Below are positions 55,433-63,945 of a DNA stretch of 64,000 nucleotides, one piece after another. The position numbers were made by a program, and so were the translations under genes. The notes beneath the pieces are model-generated. The model had not been told where the DNA came from and did no database searches. It worked only from the letters and a program-made list of their open reading frames with translations. This stretch comes from Fusobacterium sp. (GTDB lineage Bacteria; Cyanobacteriota; Vampirovibrionia; Gastranaerophilales; Gastranaerophilaceae). Position 1 is the first letter of the stretch; the number at the start of each line of letters is the position of its first letter. The stretch covers positions 47,824 to 111,823 of the forward strand of contig JAMPIJ010000003.1 in NCBI GenBank assembly GCA_023662905.1. Reading direction: 5' to 3'.

Positions 55433-56647
55433 CTATATCATGTGACACATTTTCTCTTTTTTCGTGTTAATGTATCTTTCGTTATACTGATTAATTTCAG
55501 GCTCTATTTTTACTATACCATGAATAGTTAATCCGTAACCATCCAACCCGACTATTTTTTTCGGGTTATTTGTAATCAGGTTGAATTCCATAAATCCAAT
55601 GTCGCGAATGATTTGAGCGCCGACGCCGTATTCTCGTAAATCTGGTTTGAAGCCTAAAGATTCATTTGCTTCAACAGTATCTTGGCCTGCTTCTTGAAGC
55701 GCGTAAGCTTTGATTTTGTTGACGATTCCGATACCTCTGCCCTCGTGGCCTTTCATATAAACAAGTGCGCCCTTGCCGTGTTCGTTAATCATTTTGAGCG
55801 CTTCGTGAAGCTGCTGGTTGCAGTCGCATTTCAAGCTGTGGAAAATATCGCCAGTCAGGCATTCACTGTGAACACGAATAAGCGGTATTTTGTCTGAACC
55901 GTCGTCTTTTATAAGTGCAACGTGTTCTTGGCCGTTGAGGTGGTTTGTGTAGCCGTAGATTTTAAATTCTCCGAATTGTGTCGGAAGATTTGCTTCTGCG
56001 TCGCGGGTAACGTATTTTTCGGATTTTAAACGGTATGCGATTAACTGTGCTACTGAAATAAATTTAATATCGTGGTGGTTTGCAAATTTTCTCAAATCAT
56101 CACGGCGTGCCATCTGGCCGTCGTCCATCATAATTTCGCACATAACGCCGGCAGGAGCATGACCGCAGATTTTTGCAAGGTCAACCGCTGTTTCAGTGTG
56201 GCCGGTACGGGTTAAAACTCCGCCCTTTCTCGCCATACAAGGGAAAATATGCCCCGGACGTCTTAGATCTGACGGAACCGCATCAGGTGCGATTGCGATT
56301 TCAATGGTTTTGGCACGGTCGTAAGCTGAAATTCCGGTAGTGACGCCGAATTTTTCTGCGCCGTCGATACTTAGTGTGAACGCTGTTTTCATTCCCTCTG
56401 TGTTATTGTCAACCATTTGAGGCAAATCAAGGCGTTCCGCGATAGTGTGATCAATCGCAAGGCAGACAAGTCCGCGGCATTCTTTTGCCATAAAATTAAT
56501 TATTTCCGGCGTTGCCATTTGTGCTGAACAAATCAGGTCGCCCTCGTTTTCACGGTCTTCATCGTCCGCAACAATAATCGGTTTTCCCGCTTTGTAATCC
56601 TTTATCGCTTCTTCTATATCGTCGAATTTAAAATTAAACAAATCCAT
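55433..56647 (-). CDS. ribBA: Bifunctional DHBP synthase / GTP cyclohydrolase II
   Basis: 404 residues. The RibB half (1-205) has [16 protein letters not shown] and [16 protein letters not shown]; the RibA half has the zinc cysteines in [20 protein letters not shown] and the [20 protein letters not shown] loop. Both first steps of riboflavin synthesis are in one protein. It overlaps ribE by 14 nt; ribD and ribH are not nearby. Confidence 0.96.
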   Translation of the reverse strand: MDLFNFKFDDIEEAIKDYKAGKPIIVADDEDRENEGDLICSAQMATPEIINFMAKECRGLVCLAIDHTIAERLDLPQMVDNNTEGMKTAFTLSIDGAEKFGVTTGISAYDRAKTIEIAIAPDAVPSDLRRPGHIFPCMARKGGVLTRTGHTETAVDLAKICGHAPAGVMCEIMMDDGQMARRDDLRKFANHHDIKFISVAQLIAYRLKSEKYVTRDAEANLPTQFGEFKIYGYTNHLNGQEHVALIKDDGSDKIPLIRVHSECLTGDIFHSLKCDCNQQLHEALKMINEHGKGALVYMKGHEGRGIGIVNKIKAYALQEAGQDTVEANESLGFKPDLREYGVGAQIIRDIGFMEFNLITNNPKKIVGLDGYGLTIHGIVKIEPEINQYNERYINTKKEKMCHMI

Positions 56648-57260
56648 TTTCCCTTAAAAACTCCATACTAATTTTACTTTTATTATTCTGCGCTGATAGA
56701 ATTTTTTCAATATATCGGCCGAGAATGTCGGTTTCAATGTTCACAGTTGCGCCGATTTGTAGTGCGTTTAGGGTTGTGTTCTCAAATGTGTGCGGGATTA
56801 CGGCTATTTTGAAACAGGTTTCGTTAACGTCCGCTACGGTCAAACTTATTCCGTTGACTGTGATTGAACCTTTTTTTACAATATATTTTGTATCGTCGGT
56901 TTCAAAGTATAAATTGTAGAAATTATCAAGCTTTTCGGCTTTTAAGAATGTTGCAGTTTGGTCAACGTGTCCCTGAACAATATGTCCGCCCATTCTTGAT
57001 GTTGGCGTAAGAGCGCGTTCTAGATTGACTTTCGTTCCTGCCGAAAGTTTTGAAAAGTTTGTCACTGCAAGGGTTTCGGGGCTGACTTCGACTTTGAAAA
57101 AGTTCGAGCCAAATTCCACAACCGTCTGACAAACTCCGTTAATTGCTATGCTGTCGCCAAGCTTTATGTCGTCAAGAACCTTGCTGCACAAAACTTCCAG
57201 AACAGTCTGGCCTTGAAAACTCTTAATTTCTCCGGTTTCTTCGATAATCCCTGTGAACAT
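56634..57260 (-). CDS. ribE: Riboflavin synthase alpha subunit
   Basis: 208 residues, two lumazine-binding repeats: FTGIIEETGEIKSF with GDSIAINGVCQTV, and GGHIVQGHVDQTATF with GSITVNGISLTVADV. It dismutates two lumazines to riboflavin. TATAAC lies 6-7 nt before the ATG and there is no SD, so there is no room for an FMN riboswitch leader. Confidence 0.95.
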   Translation of the reverse strand: MFTGIIEETGEIKSFQGQTVLEVLCSKVLDDIKLGDSIAINGVCQTVVEFGSNFFKVEVSPETLAVTNFSKLSAGTKVNLERALTPTSRMGGHIVQGHVDQTATFLKAEKLDNFYNLYFETDDTKYIVKKGSITVNGISLTVADVNETCFKIAVIPHTFENTTLNALQIGATVNIETDILGRYIEKILSAQNNKSKISMEFLRENGFV

Positions 57261-57326
57261 ATTATTGTTATAGCATGAAAAAGAATTTTTAACATTCCTT
57301 TAATCTTTTTGCCTAAATGATTTGTT

Positions 57327-57360
57327 TATAATATTATATTACATGTATAAAAATACATGT
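57327..57360 (+). promoter_or_regulatory. Promoter and palindrome upstream of the 2-oxoacid oxidoreductase
   Basis: TATAAT (57327-57332) and overlapping TATTAT boxes are followed by a perfect inverted repeat ACATGTAT-AAAA-ATACATGT (57341-57360), near the expected start site. It fits an operator or a 5' UTR hairpin. Confidence 0.5.
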
Positions 57361-57386
57361 ATTTTCATAAAAAGAAGGTAGAACTT

Positions 57387-58490
57387 ATGGTAAACAAATT
57401 AATCACAGAAGACACAAAGATGTTTTTGACGGGGAATGAAGTTTTGGCTTACGCAGCAAACGCCGCTGAAGCTGACTTTATGTACGGTTATCCGATTACT
57501 CCGCAAAACGAAATTATGCACACCTGGTGTAAATTGCTTCCGAAAACTGAAGCAGGATTTTTACAAACAGAAGACGAAATCTCAGCAGGTTTCTCTACTA
57601 TCGGTGGTATTTTAGCCGGTAAAAGAGCGTTCACTGCAACTGCAGGCCCTGGTAACGTAATCATGCAAGACGCACAGTCTATGGCTGAAATGATGAGAAT
57701 TCCTTTCGTTTGTGCGGTTATGCAAAGAGGCGGCCCGTCTACAGCGACTGTTATTTACGCTCAACAAGAAACTCGTTTGACTTGTTTTGGCGGAAACGGT
57801 GAAGGTTTCAGAATCGTTTACTCAACTGCAGGTCACCAAGATTTGTATGATTATATGATTAAAGCGTTCAACACAGCTTGGACTTATAAGTTCCCTACTT
57901 ATTTACTTGCTGACGGCTATCAAGGTAAAATGAGAGAACCAGTTACATTGTACGATCCTGCTTCACGCGGAATCAAAATGACTCCTGTTACTCCATACTT
58001 GCTCGGTGAAGGCGAAATCGGCAAAGATAGAAAATCTGTTCACTTGAGAAATACATACAACATGGAAGAAGAACTTATGGAAGTTCTTGACCAATATCAA
58101 GTTGACTACGACAAAATGGCTGAAGAAGTTGCTGAATCATTCGAATATAAAGCAGATGACGCTGAAATTCTTATCATCGCTCACGGTATCGTTGCACGTT
58201 CTGCAATGACCGCTGTTGATGAATTGAGAGCAAAAGGAATCAAAGCAGGCTTATTCAGACCGATTACAATCAGACCGTTGGATGTTAAACCCCTTAGAGC
58301 TGCAGTTGCAAGAGCCAAACAAGTTCTCTTCACAGAATCTGCAAACGGCCAACTGGCACAAATGGTACTGGAAAAAATCTACGGCTTAACAACACCTTAC
58401 TCAACATTGTTCAAAATGGGTGTTGGCGTTACCGGCGACGATATCGTTAACAAAGTTGTAGAAATGCACAAAGTGCCTGTAGAAGCGTAG
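57387..58490 (+). CDS. 2-oxoacid:ferredoxin oxidoreductase alpha subunit
   Basis: 367 residues from the ATG at 57387 (SD AGAAGG). FMYGYPITPQNEIMHTW, TEDEISAGFSTIGGILAGKR, TATAGPGNVIMQDAQSMAEM and MQRGGPSTATVIYAQQ match the KorA/VorB class. With the three following genes it decarboxylates a 2-oxoacid to acyl-CoA and reduces ferredoxin. Substrate (2-oxoglutarate, branched-chain or pyruvate) cannot be decided from the sequence alone. Confidence 0.9.
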   Translation: MVNKLITEDTKMFLTGNEVLAYAANAAEADFMYGYPITPQNEIMHTWCKLLPKTEAGFLQTEDEISAGFSTIGGILAGKRAFTATAGPGNVIMQDAQSMAEMMRIPFVCAVMQRGGPSTATVIYAQQETRLTCFGGNGEGFRIVYSTAGHQDLYDYMIKAFNTAWTYKFPTYLLADGYQGKMREPVTLYDPASRGIKMTPVTPYLLGEGEIGKDRKSVHLRNTYNMEEELMEVLDQYQVDYDKMAEEVAESFEYKADDAEILIIAHGIVARSAMTAVDELRAKGIKAGLFRPITIRPLDVKPLRAAVARAKQVLFTESANGQLAQMVLEKIYGLTTPYSTLFKMGVGVTGDDIVNKVVEMHKVPVEA

Positions 58491-58508
58491 TAAAAGGAGA
58501 AAAACAAA

Positions 58509-59267
58509 ATGACAGAATTATTAACAATGCCTCCAAAATTGCCTGAAGCTCAAAACGCAGAAGTCGGCGCTTCTAAGTTTTGTCCGGGCTGCGGTCACGG
58601 TATGATATTAAAATCTTTAGCATGGGCTATTGATGAATTAGGTTTAAAACAAAAAGCAGTTTTCGGCTGCGACATCGGATGTTCTTTGCTTTCTTGGAAC
58701 TATATGGATTTAGACACCGTTCAAACTCACCACGGTCGTACTAACCCTGTAATCTATGGTTTCACAAGAGCAAACAAAGAAGCTATCGGTATCGCATATA
58801 TGGGCGACGGCGGCGGTTTGGCAATTGGTTCTCAACACCTTGTTAACGCTTCAGTTCGTTCAGAAAGAATGCTTATTATCGTTGCAAACAACACTAACTA
58901 CGGTATGACAGGCGGCCAAATGTCACCGACTACAATGCCTGGTCAAAAAACTGAAACAACACCTTACGGTCGTGACTGCGAAGTTACCGGACGTCCTGCA
59001 AAAGGTGCTGAAATGGTTGCGGCTATCGCTGACCCTGCAAAATCTTACGTTGCAAGAGCTTCTGTTTCTAACTTGAAAAAACTTCGTGCGACTTTCAAAA
59101 AAGCGCTTAAAAACGTTGAAATGGGCGGTTTCTCATTTGTCGAAGTTCTTTCACTCTGTCCGCTTAACTGGAGAACAAATAACGTTGATACCTGGGGCAG
59201 ATTAGAACAAATGGAAAGCGTATTTGAAGTTAACGAATTCCTCGTAAGAGAAGGATTGGAGGGTTAA
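58509..59267 (+). CDS. 2-oxoacid:ferredoxin oxidoreductase beta subunit (TPP-binding)
   Basis: 252 residues. CPGCGHGMILKSLAWAIDEL and DIGCSLLSW, then the thiamine diphosphate motif MGDGGGLAIGSQHLVNA with VANNTNYGMTGGQMSPTT. It follows alpha by 18 nt. The single CxxC pair near the start and a later Cys (LSLCPLNW) are cluster ligands in the family. Confidence 0.92.
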   Translation: MTELLTMPPKLPEAQNAEVGASKFCPGCGHGMILKSLAWAIDELGLKQKAVFGCDIGCSLLSWNYMDLDTVQTHHGRTNPVIYGFTRANKEAIGIAYMGDGGGLAIGSQHLVNASVRSERMLIIVANNTNYGMTGGQMSPTTMPGQKTETTPYGRDCEVTGRPAKGAEMVAAIADPAKSYVARASVSNLKKLRATFKKALKNVEMGGFSFVEVLSLCPLNWRTNNVDTWGRLEQMESVFEVNEFLVREGLEG

Positions 59268-59268
59268 A

Positions 59269-59826
59269 ATGGCACGTACTAAGATGGTATTAGCAGGTGA
59301 AGGCGGACAAGGCGTTCAATCTATTGCTAAAATTCTTGTTGAAGCGGGCTACGAAGCTGGCAAACAAGTTTTATATATTCCAAACTTCGGCGTTGAACAA
59401 CGTGGCGGGGTTTCTATTGCATTCTGTCAAATCGCTGACGAAAAAATCGGTGAACCACGTTTCGCTAAAGGCGATATCGTAATTATGCTTTCAGATAGAG
59501 CAATCGACAGATGCGACACTTACGTTGATGAAAATTCAATCGTAGTTTACGATACATCAGTTTGTACAAAAAAGCCTGAGTGCAAATGCAAAAAGGTTAT
59601 TGGTGTTGATGCAAACAAAATCGCTAACGAAAAACTTAGCGCACGTGTTTTCAACATTATTATCTTGGGCGTACTCCTTGCGGCGACTAACGTATTGAAA
59701 CTTGATGATATCAAAAACGCAATGGAACTTGCATTAGGCAAAAAATTCGCAGTAAAACCTGAGTTGAGAGAACTTAACCACAAAGCTCTTGAAATGGGTA
59801 TGGAAATGGTTAATGCAACTGTTTAG
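59269..59826 (+). CDS. 2-oxoacid:ferredoxin oxidoreductase gamma subunit
   Basis: 185 residues. MVLAGEGGQGVQSIAKILVE, IPNFGVEQRGGVSIAFCQIA and KGDIVIMLSDRAIDRC are family features. A cysteine group (CTKKPECKCKK) in the middle is unusual. It starts 1 nt after the beta stop. Confidence 0.92.
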   Translation: MARTKMVLAGEGGQGVQSIAKILVEAGYEAGKQVLYIPNFGVEQRGGVSIAFCQIADEKIGEPRFAKGDIVIMLSDRAIDRCDTYVDENSIVVYDTSVCTKKPECKCKKVIGVDANKIANEKLSARVFNIIILGVLLAATNVLKLDDIKNAMELALGKKFAVKPELRELNHKALEMGMEMVNATV

Positions 59827-59840
59827 GAAAGGTAAGTAAA

Positions 59841-60113
59841 ATGACAGAAGAAAAAACATATAAAGGATACAAAATCGAGGGTGTAGGCAAAGGAAAAGCT
59901 GATTACTATGTTTACACCGACCTTTGCAAAGGCTGCGGTCTTTGCTTGGCAAAATGCCCTATGAACAAAATGGGTAAAGAATGCTTAAAATGGTCAAAAG
60001 AAACCGGTTTATTCCAAACCCCTGCGGTAGAACCGGATCCGTCAATCTGTATTGCTTGCGGAACTTGTGAATTAACTTGTCCGGACAGCGCAATCAGAAT
60101 TGAACGTAAATAA
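59841..60113 (+). CDS. 2-oxoacid:ferredoxin oxidoreductase delta subunit (ferredoxin)
   Basis: 90 residues with two [4Fe-4S] motifs: CKGCGLCLAKCP and CIACGTCELTCP. Electron outlet of the complex. Last gene of the operon, before a terminator-like hairpin. Confidence 0.93.
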   Translation: MTEEKTYKGYKIEGVGKGKADYYVYTDLCKGCGLCLAKCPMNKMGKECLKWSKETGLFQTPAVEPDPSICIACGTCELTCPDSAIRIERK

Positions 60114-60121
60114 TTTATTAA

Positions 60122-60150
60122 ATAATCCCCCTTGTCAAAAGGGGGATTAT
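60122..60150 (+). terminator. Terminator-like hairpin after the oxidoreductase operon
   Basis: 12-bp stem ATAATCCCCCTT / AAGGGGGATTAT; the U-tail is weak (AGTTTAAA). Confidence 0.7.
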
Positions 60151-60170
60151 AGTTTAAAATATTTGTATAA

Positions 60171-60227
60171 AGAAAGGATGAAACTTATGAACAAAAGAAA
60201 TGTATTGATTTGCGCAGGGGGGGGGGG
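60171..60227 (+). repeat. Leader cassette, copy 1, ending in 11 G
   Basis: 57 bp, identical to 63946-64000 as far as that copy reaches. It contains the SD (AAAGGA), ATG at 60187, ten codons (MNKRNVLICA) and the G-tract at 60217-60227. The promoter sequences upstream of the two copies differ; only the transcribed part is conserved. A TATAAA box lies at 60166-60171. Confidence 0.9.
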
Positions 60228-60282
60228 CCGGCTGAGCCGGTTCTATCTAATACGTTGGCGGGCTACCGTACAACGAAAATGA
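60187..60282 (+). CDS. Leader ORF with poly-G tract, preceding the pilin gene
   Basis: 31 codons as sequenced: MNKRNVLICAGGGG, then RLSRFYLIRWRATVQRK. SD AAAGGA lies 8 nt before the ATG. With 11 G the ORF ends at TGA 60280-60282, which overlaps the ATG (60279) of the pilin frame as ATGA. With 12 or 9 G the leader fuses in frame to the pilin; with 10 or 13 G it ends at TGA 60233-60235 (present coordinates). The imperfect palindrome CCGGCTGAGCCGG follows the tract. Confidence 0.7.
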   Translation: MNKRNVLICAGGGGRLSRFYLIRWRATVQRK

Positions 60283-61256
60283 GGATGGCACTCAGTGCCT
60301 TTACTATGGCGGAGATACTCCTGTCGTTAACAATTATTGGCGTTGTCGCCGCCATTACTTTACCAAGTTTGACCGGCAACATTAACGAGCGAACTTGGAA
60401 CACGCAGAGAAAAGCTTTATTTGCGCGGATGTCGCAGGCAATTTCGCTTATGCCGTCGTTAAACGGATATGGAACGCTTTCAGATGCAACGTCTTCAGCT
60501 TCAGCTGTCGACACAGCAGCGGAAACATTTATCACAGCGGGGCTTTCGAAAGTCCTTAAAATTAATAATATTTGTGACAACGACCACTTAGAAGATTGTG
60601 GCATGCCAAGTAAAATTAATCCAACAACGGGTTCAGCGTTTAATCTTCCTAAAAAATTGTCTGAACTTAACTATGGGATTACAGCGAGCATTGCCGGACT
60701 TACAGTAAAGAATACTAAATCAGCGGCTTTTGAAACGGCGAATGGTGAATCTGTGCTGGTTTTCTATAATCCTAATTGTACAGCTTCTGATGTAATCATG
60801 ACCGGAACGAGTGGTGGAAGTTCTGGAGCGGGTATTGAGGGTGTTTATGCAAAACAGTATATGTGTGCCAATTTTATTTATGACTTGAACGGTTCAAAAG
60901 GGCCGAATACTGTTGGTAAAGATATCGGAATGATGACAGTTATGTATTCTTCTGACTCAAATGTTGTAATGCCGTTATATCCGAAAGGTTTGAGCGGAAC
61001 TTATACACAGGCCGCGGCTGCGAAAGAATGTTCAAATTATGACGCAGAATTTAGATTGCCTAATATTGATGAGTTGGTTTCTATTTATTATAACCGTAAG
61101 CTTGTGGGTGAAGATATTTTTGGCTCTGCTCAATATGTTTGGTCAGCAACCACTATCGATGGTACAAATTCTTGGTCGTTTGGTAATTCATACGGTATGA
61201 AATATTCTCAGGCCAAAACATCCGGTTTAGCTGCACTTTGTGTCAAACGTAATTAA
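60279..61256 (+). CDS. Type IV pilin-like protein with Lcl/DUF1566-like C-terminal domain
   Basis: 325 residues from the ATG at 60279. Signal MRMALSAFTMAEILLSLTII then GVVAAITLPSL, a pilin helix with Ala before the cleavage-site Phe. The middle region has several Cys (NICDNDHLEDC, NPNC). The end (AEFRLPNIDELVSIYYNRKL, VWSATTIDGTNSWSF, AALCVKRN) resembles the Lcl C-terminal (DUF1566) fold seen in surface adhesins. There is no SD at this ATG, so translation probably depends on the upstream leader, either by coupling or by frame fusion. A longer form from 60187 is possible if the G-tract is a multiple of three. Confidence 0.75.
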   Translation: MRMALSAFTMAEILLSLTIIGVVAAITLPSLTGNINERTWNTQRKALFARMSQAISLMPSLNGYGTLSDATSSASAVDTAAETFITAGLSKVLKINNICDNDHLEDCGMPSKINPTTGSAFNLPKKLSELNYGITASIAGLTVKNTKSAAFETANGESVLVFYNPNCTASDVIMTGTSGGSSGAGIEGVYAKQYMCANFIYDLNGSKGPNTVGKDIGMMTVMYSSDSNVVMPLYPKGLSGTYTQAAAAKECSNYDAEFRLPNIDELVSIYYNRKLVGEDIFGSAQYVWSATTIDGTNSWSFGNSYGMKYSQAKTSGLAALCVKRN

Positions 61257-61257
61257 T

Positions 61258-61284
61258 AAAAAGGAGCCTCACGGCTCCTTTTTT
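61258..61284. terminator. Bidirectional terminator
   Basis: Stem AAAAAGGAGCC / GGCTCCTTTTT with loop TCAC between the convergent pilin and SprA-like genes. Confidence 0.9.
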
Positions 61285-61682
61285 CATGCTAAAAGATTTA
61301 ATCTTTGTTGCGCTTGTTCTTTAATCGTTTGAGCCTGTGCGGCTACTTTGTAATCCTGTCCGGACGGGTCTGAGGGCGCCATTGCAGAACGGATTACGGT
61401 ATCCGCTTCATTTATTGTTTTCTTGGGATTGTTCAGGTCAAGCGATGGCATTTTTATTGCCACATGGCCGCCGATTGGAATCCCCTCTGAATTTCGCTCA
61501 ATAACAATTGCACCTGCAAGATGACCTCCTGCGGCTTTGTGCGCAAGTTCGTGGGCGTAGATTTCGTTGTAATTTTTGTCAATCAACGCTTGTTTTGCGT
61601 CGTTGTTTTCTTCTTTAGGCTGGCTGTTGTTACGAAATGCATAGCCGCCATAGAGTCCGTTTGGAATAATTGCACCTAACAT
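61284..61682 (-). CDS. SprA-related putative metalloprotease
   Basis: 132 residues. IYAHELAHKAAGGHLAGAIV contains H-E-x-x-H, and IGGHVAIKMPSLDLNNPKKT with AMAPSDPSGQDYKVAAQAQ matches the SprA-related family (putative secreted metalloprotease). It is shorter than most members, lacking much of the N-terminal region. No signal peptide. It may process surface proteins such as the neighbouring pilin, but this is by position only. Confidence 0.8.
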   Translation of the reverse strand: MLGAIIPNGLYGGYAFRNNSQPKEENNDAKQALIDKNYNEIYAHELAHKAAGGHLAGAIVIERNSEGIPIGGHVAIKMPSLDLNNPKKTINEADTVIRSAMAPSDPSGQDYKVAAQAQTIKEQAQQRLNLLA

Positions 61683-61769
61683 AATCCTTTACCTCACACT
61701 TTTATATTACGATTGTAGCACTTTTTCTAAATCTTTGCAATAGTTTTTTTCGTGGTAATATAAAAAGTA

Positions 61770-62504
61770 ATGATATCATTTTTAGGTTTATGCGTACAAA
61801 ATTTAATACGGTGCTTTAAGTATCTGTTTTCTGGACAGGCCAGATTTAGTACGATAATTGCGCAGGCTTCGGCGATAAGTTATGATTCATTGCCGATTTC
61901 GCTGATGATTGTTTTTATTGCGTCGCTTGTCATGACGATTCAGGTTGCGAAGAGTTTTGCGATGTCGGGGGCTGATACTTATATTGGCGGCTCTATTGCG
62001 ATTGTAATGATTCGTGAAATTGCGCCGGGGTTTGTGGCGCTTGCGATTGGTGCGCGTGCAGGAACGGCGATTAGCGCAGAGATTGCGAATATGCAGGTTA
62101 CATCTCAAGTTGACGCGTTGAAAACCTTGAAAGTTGACCCTGTAGGGTATTATTTTACACCGAGAATTCTGGCGGGATTTTTCACTGTTCCGATGGTAGT
62201 TTTGCTTGCGGAATTCGTCGGAATCGTAGGCGGAATGTTTGTTGCGCAGGGAACAATTGATTTGCACCCCGCAAGATATATAAATTCTGTTTGGGCTTGG
62301 CTTTCAATACGGGATGTTTATATAAGTTTGTTTAAGGCAATGATTTTTGGCGGCTTGATAACGCTTGTGTGCGCAACGCAGGGGTATACAACAACAGGCG
62401 GCGCAAAACAGGTTGGGGATTCAACGACCCGCGCGTCAATCTTGTCTACGATTTATATGTTGGTCGCGGACTTCTTGATTAATCTGGTCTTTTATATTTT
62501 TTAA
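61770..62504 (+). CDS. mlaE: MlaE-family ABC transporter permease
   Basis: 244 residues, about five membrane helices. SLPISLMIVFIASLVMTIQV, VMIREIAPGFVALAIGARAG, AISAEIANMQVTSQVDAL and TQGYTTTGGAKQVGDSTT are the MlaE/TGD1 motifs. It moves phospholipid between membranes. Partner ATPase and MCE protein are not adjacent. -35 TTGCAA, 18-nt spacer and -10 TATAAA end 5 nt before the ATG: probably leaderless. Overlaps the zinc-ribbon gene by 26 bp. Confidence 0.93.
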   Translation: MISFLGLCVQNLIRCFKYLFSGQARFSTIIAQASAISYDSLPISLMIVFIASLVMTIQVAKSFAMSGADTYIGGSIAIVMIREIAPGFVALAIGARAGTAISAEIANMQVTSQVDALKTLKVDPVGYYFTPRILAGFFTVPMVVLLAEFVGIVGGMFVAQGTIDLHPARYINSVWAWLSIRDVYISLFKAMIFGGLITLVCATQGYTTTGGAKQVGDSTTRASILSTIYMLVADFLINLVFYIF

Positions 62505-62682
62505 GTTTGTCTTTATGCACGACGGCTCCGCAGTTGCGGCAGGCTAGAATTTCGCCAGTACTGTCGACAGGCATGAAAACATGGTTACAGCGATCTTCTT
62601 CTAGCTGTTCCTCTGTTTTTTGCTTTATAAAACCATTATTTTTGCTGAAAAACTTTTTTACTATAAGTTCTATCAGGTACAT
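62479..62682 (-). CDS. Small zinc-ribbon-like protein
   Basis: 67 residues. A helical start with hydrophobic residues (MYLIELIVKKFFSKN) and a C-H-x-F ... C-x-x-C motif (DRCNHVFMPVD, ILACRNCGAVV), like a one-sided zinc ribbon. Starts on the last base of cdd (TAATG). No function known. Confidence 0.6.
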   Translation of the reverse strand: MYLIELIVKKFFSKNNGFIKQKTEEQLEEDRCNHVFMPVDSTGEILACRNCGAVVHKDKLKKYKRPD

Positions 62683-63056
62683 TAGAATTGAAAACCCTCG
62701 GGTAATAGATAACTAAGCTTGTAAACTTTAGGTTCACCGTTTACTTCTGTGATAACTTCGTCACATTTGAATTCAGCCATAACCTGACGGCAGGCACCAC
62801 ATGGAACGCAGTTGTCCTCGTTAGGTGAGTAAATCGCAACGGCTTTAATGTTTGTGTGTCCGTTTGCGACGGCTGTTCCGATTGCGTTGCGTTCAGCACA
62901 AATGGTCAGTCCGTAGCTTATGTTTTCAAAATTGCAGCCGCAAAACGTGCTTCCGTCTTCGGTTAGAACGCAGGCGCCTACTTTAAATTTTGAATATGGC
63001 ACGTACGCGTTTTGTGAAACTTCTTTTGCTTTATTTAATAATTCTTTGTAATCCAT
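62682..63056 (-). CDS. cdd: Cytidine deaminase
   Basis: 124 residues, tetrameric-type length. Catalytic CAERNAIGTAVANG with Glu, and PCGACRQVMAEF for zinc. Preceded by SNVPYSKF-like AYVPYSKFKVGA. Salvages cytidine to uridine. SD GAGG. Confidence 0.95.
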   Translation of the reverse strand: MDYKELLNKAKEVSQNAYVPYSKFKVGACVLTEDGSTFCGCNFENISYGLTICAERNAIGTAVANGHTNIKAVAIYSPNEDNCVPCGACRQVMAEFKCDEVITEVNGEPKVYKLSYLLPEGFQF

Positions 63057-63127
63057 GCGACACCTCAGAATTTATTTTAATATAATTTCTTTTTTGTAAA
63101 ATCGTTTATTTGGAGTATAATAAAATT

Positions 63128-63907
63128 ATGAAAAAGTTATTGGTAATGTTTTTGATGTTAATTGGTTTGTCTGCGTGTGCGGAACAACAAAGGATTGACG
63201 TGCTTCCGCTGTTTATGTCGAATGCGCAGAATACTAATTCCTACGGGTTTGAAACCGCGTCGGAAATCGTTGCCGGTGATATTATCCAGAATTTTTTACT
63301 AGGAAATAAGTTTAACACAACAAAACTCGCGGCGATAAAATCATTGAACGAGAATAATTTTAGTGTTCAACAGGCTGCGCAGAAGTATGCGAAAACAGGT
63401 TTGATTGATTTTGAAAAACTATCTACAACCGCGGATAAAACATTACTCGTAATCGGTTACGTGGAAGACAATAATTTTGCCAAGATTGATTTGTGGGATG
63501 CGCTGAAACTTTCGAGTGATTTTGGACTGGATTTTCCGTTTGTTTGGACGACAAAAGTTGTGCTTTTTGACAACAAAGACGGCGTTGCACTCTGGCAAAA
63601 AACTTATACCTGCCCGTTGACGTCACGTGAGGGTAAGTTTATCGCGCCGGATTACACGCGTGCTGTTGAACAGTACGAAAAAGTTCGCTCGTTTTCAAAA
63701 TATATAATCGCGAAAGATGTCGAAGAAAATATAAATTTGCGCTTGAACCCAAAAGAAATAGATTATGCGTCAAATGTAAATCCATCAACAAATACTGATG
63801 AGGGAATAGGTTTGAAGTTTTATAAACGCGGCATACCGGTGAAGATTACCCAACCTGCGGAAACATTTGAACAACAGTTACTAAAAGACGATTCGTTTAG
63901 TTTGTAA
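63128..63907 (+). CDS. Putative lipoprotein, unknown
   Basis: 259 residues from the ATG at 63128: signal KKLLVMFLMLIGLSAC with lipobox LSAC (Cys16). The body contains SEIVAGDIIQNFLLGNKFNT, TADKTLLVIGYVEDNNFAKI and VVLFDNKDGVALWQKTY, reminiscent of GNA1162/CsgG-like periplasmic lipoproteins, but I cannot assign it firmly. -35 TTGTAA, 16-nt spacer and TATAAT end 6 nt before the ATG, so it is probably leaderless. Confidence 0.75.
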   Translation: MKKLLVMFLMLIGLSACAEQQRIDVLPLFMSNAQNTNSYGFETASEIVAGDIIQNFLLGNKFNTTKLAAIKSLNENNFSVQQAAQKYAKTGLIDFEKLSTTADKTLLVIGYVEDNNFAKIDLWDALKLSSDFGLDFPFVWTTKVVLFDNKDGVALWQKTYTCPLTSREGKFIAPDYTRAVEQYEKVRSFSKYIIAKDVEENINLRLNPKEIDYASNVNPSTNTDEGIGLKFYKRGIPVKITQPAETFEQQLLKDDSFSL

Positions 63908-63910
63908 TAC

Positions 63911-63939
63911 TTGACTAAATAAAAAACATGGTACATAAT
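63911..63939 (+). promoter_or_regulatory. Promoter of the second poly-G cassette
   Basis: TTGACT (63911-63916), 17-nt spacer, CATAAT (63934-63939). The predicted start site falls near 63946, exactly where identity with the 60171 cassette begins. Confidence 0.65.
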
Positions 63940-63945
63940 ATGTTC

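Noticed and set aside
57261..57386. FMN riboswitch upstream of ribE
   Set aside because: The -10 box lies about 6 nt from the ribE ATG, leaving no leader, and no RFN-type conserved stems were seen.
60210..61256. Reading the pilin gene from a TTG at 60210
   Set aside because: It only arises because the frame is open through the G-tract; it has no SD and lies inside the leader ORF. The ATG at 60279 and the slipped fusion from 60187 are better explanations.
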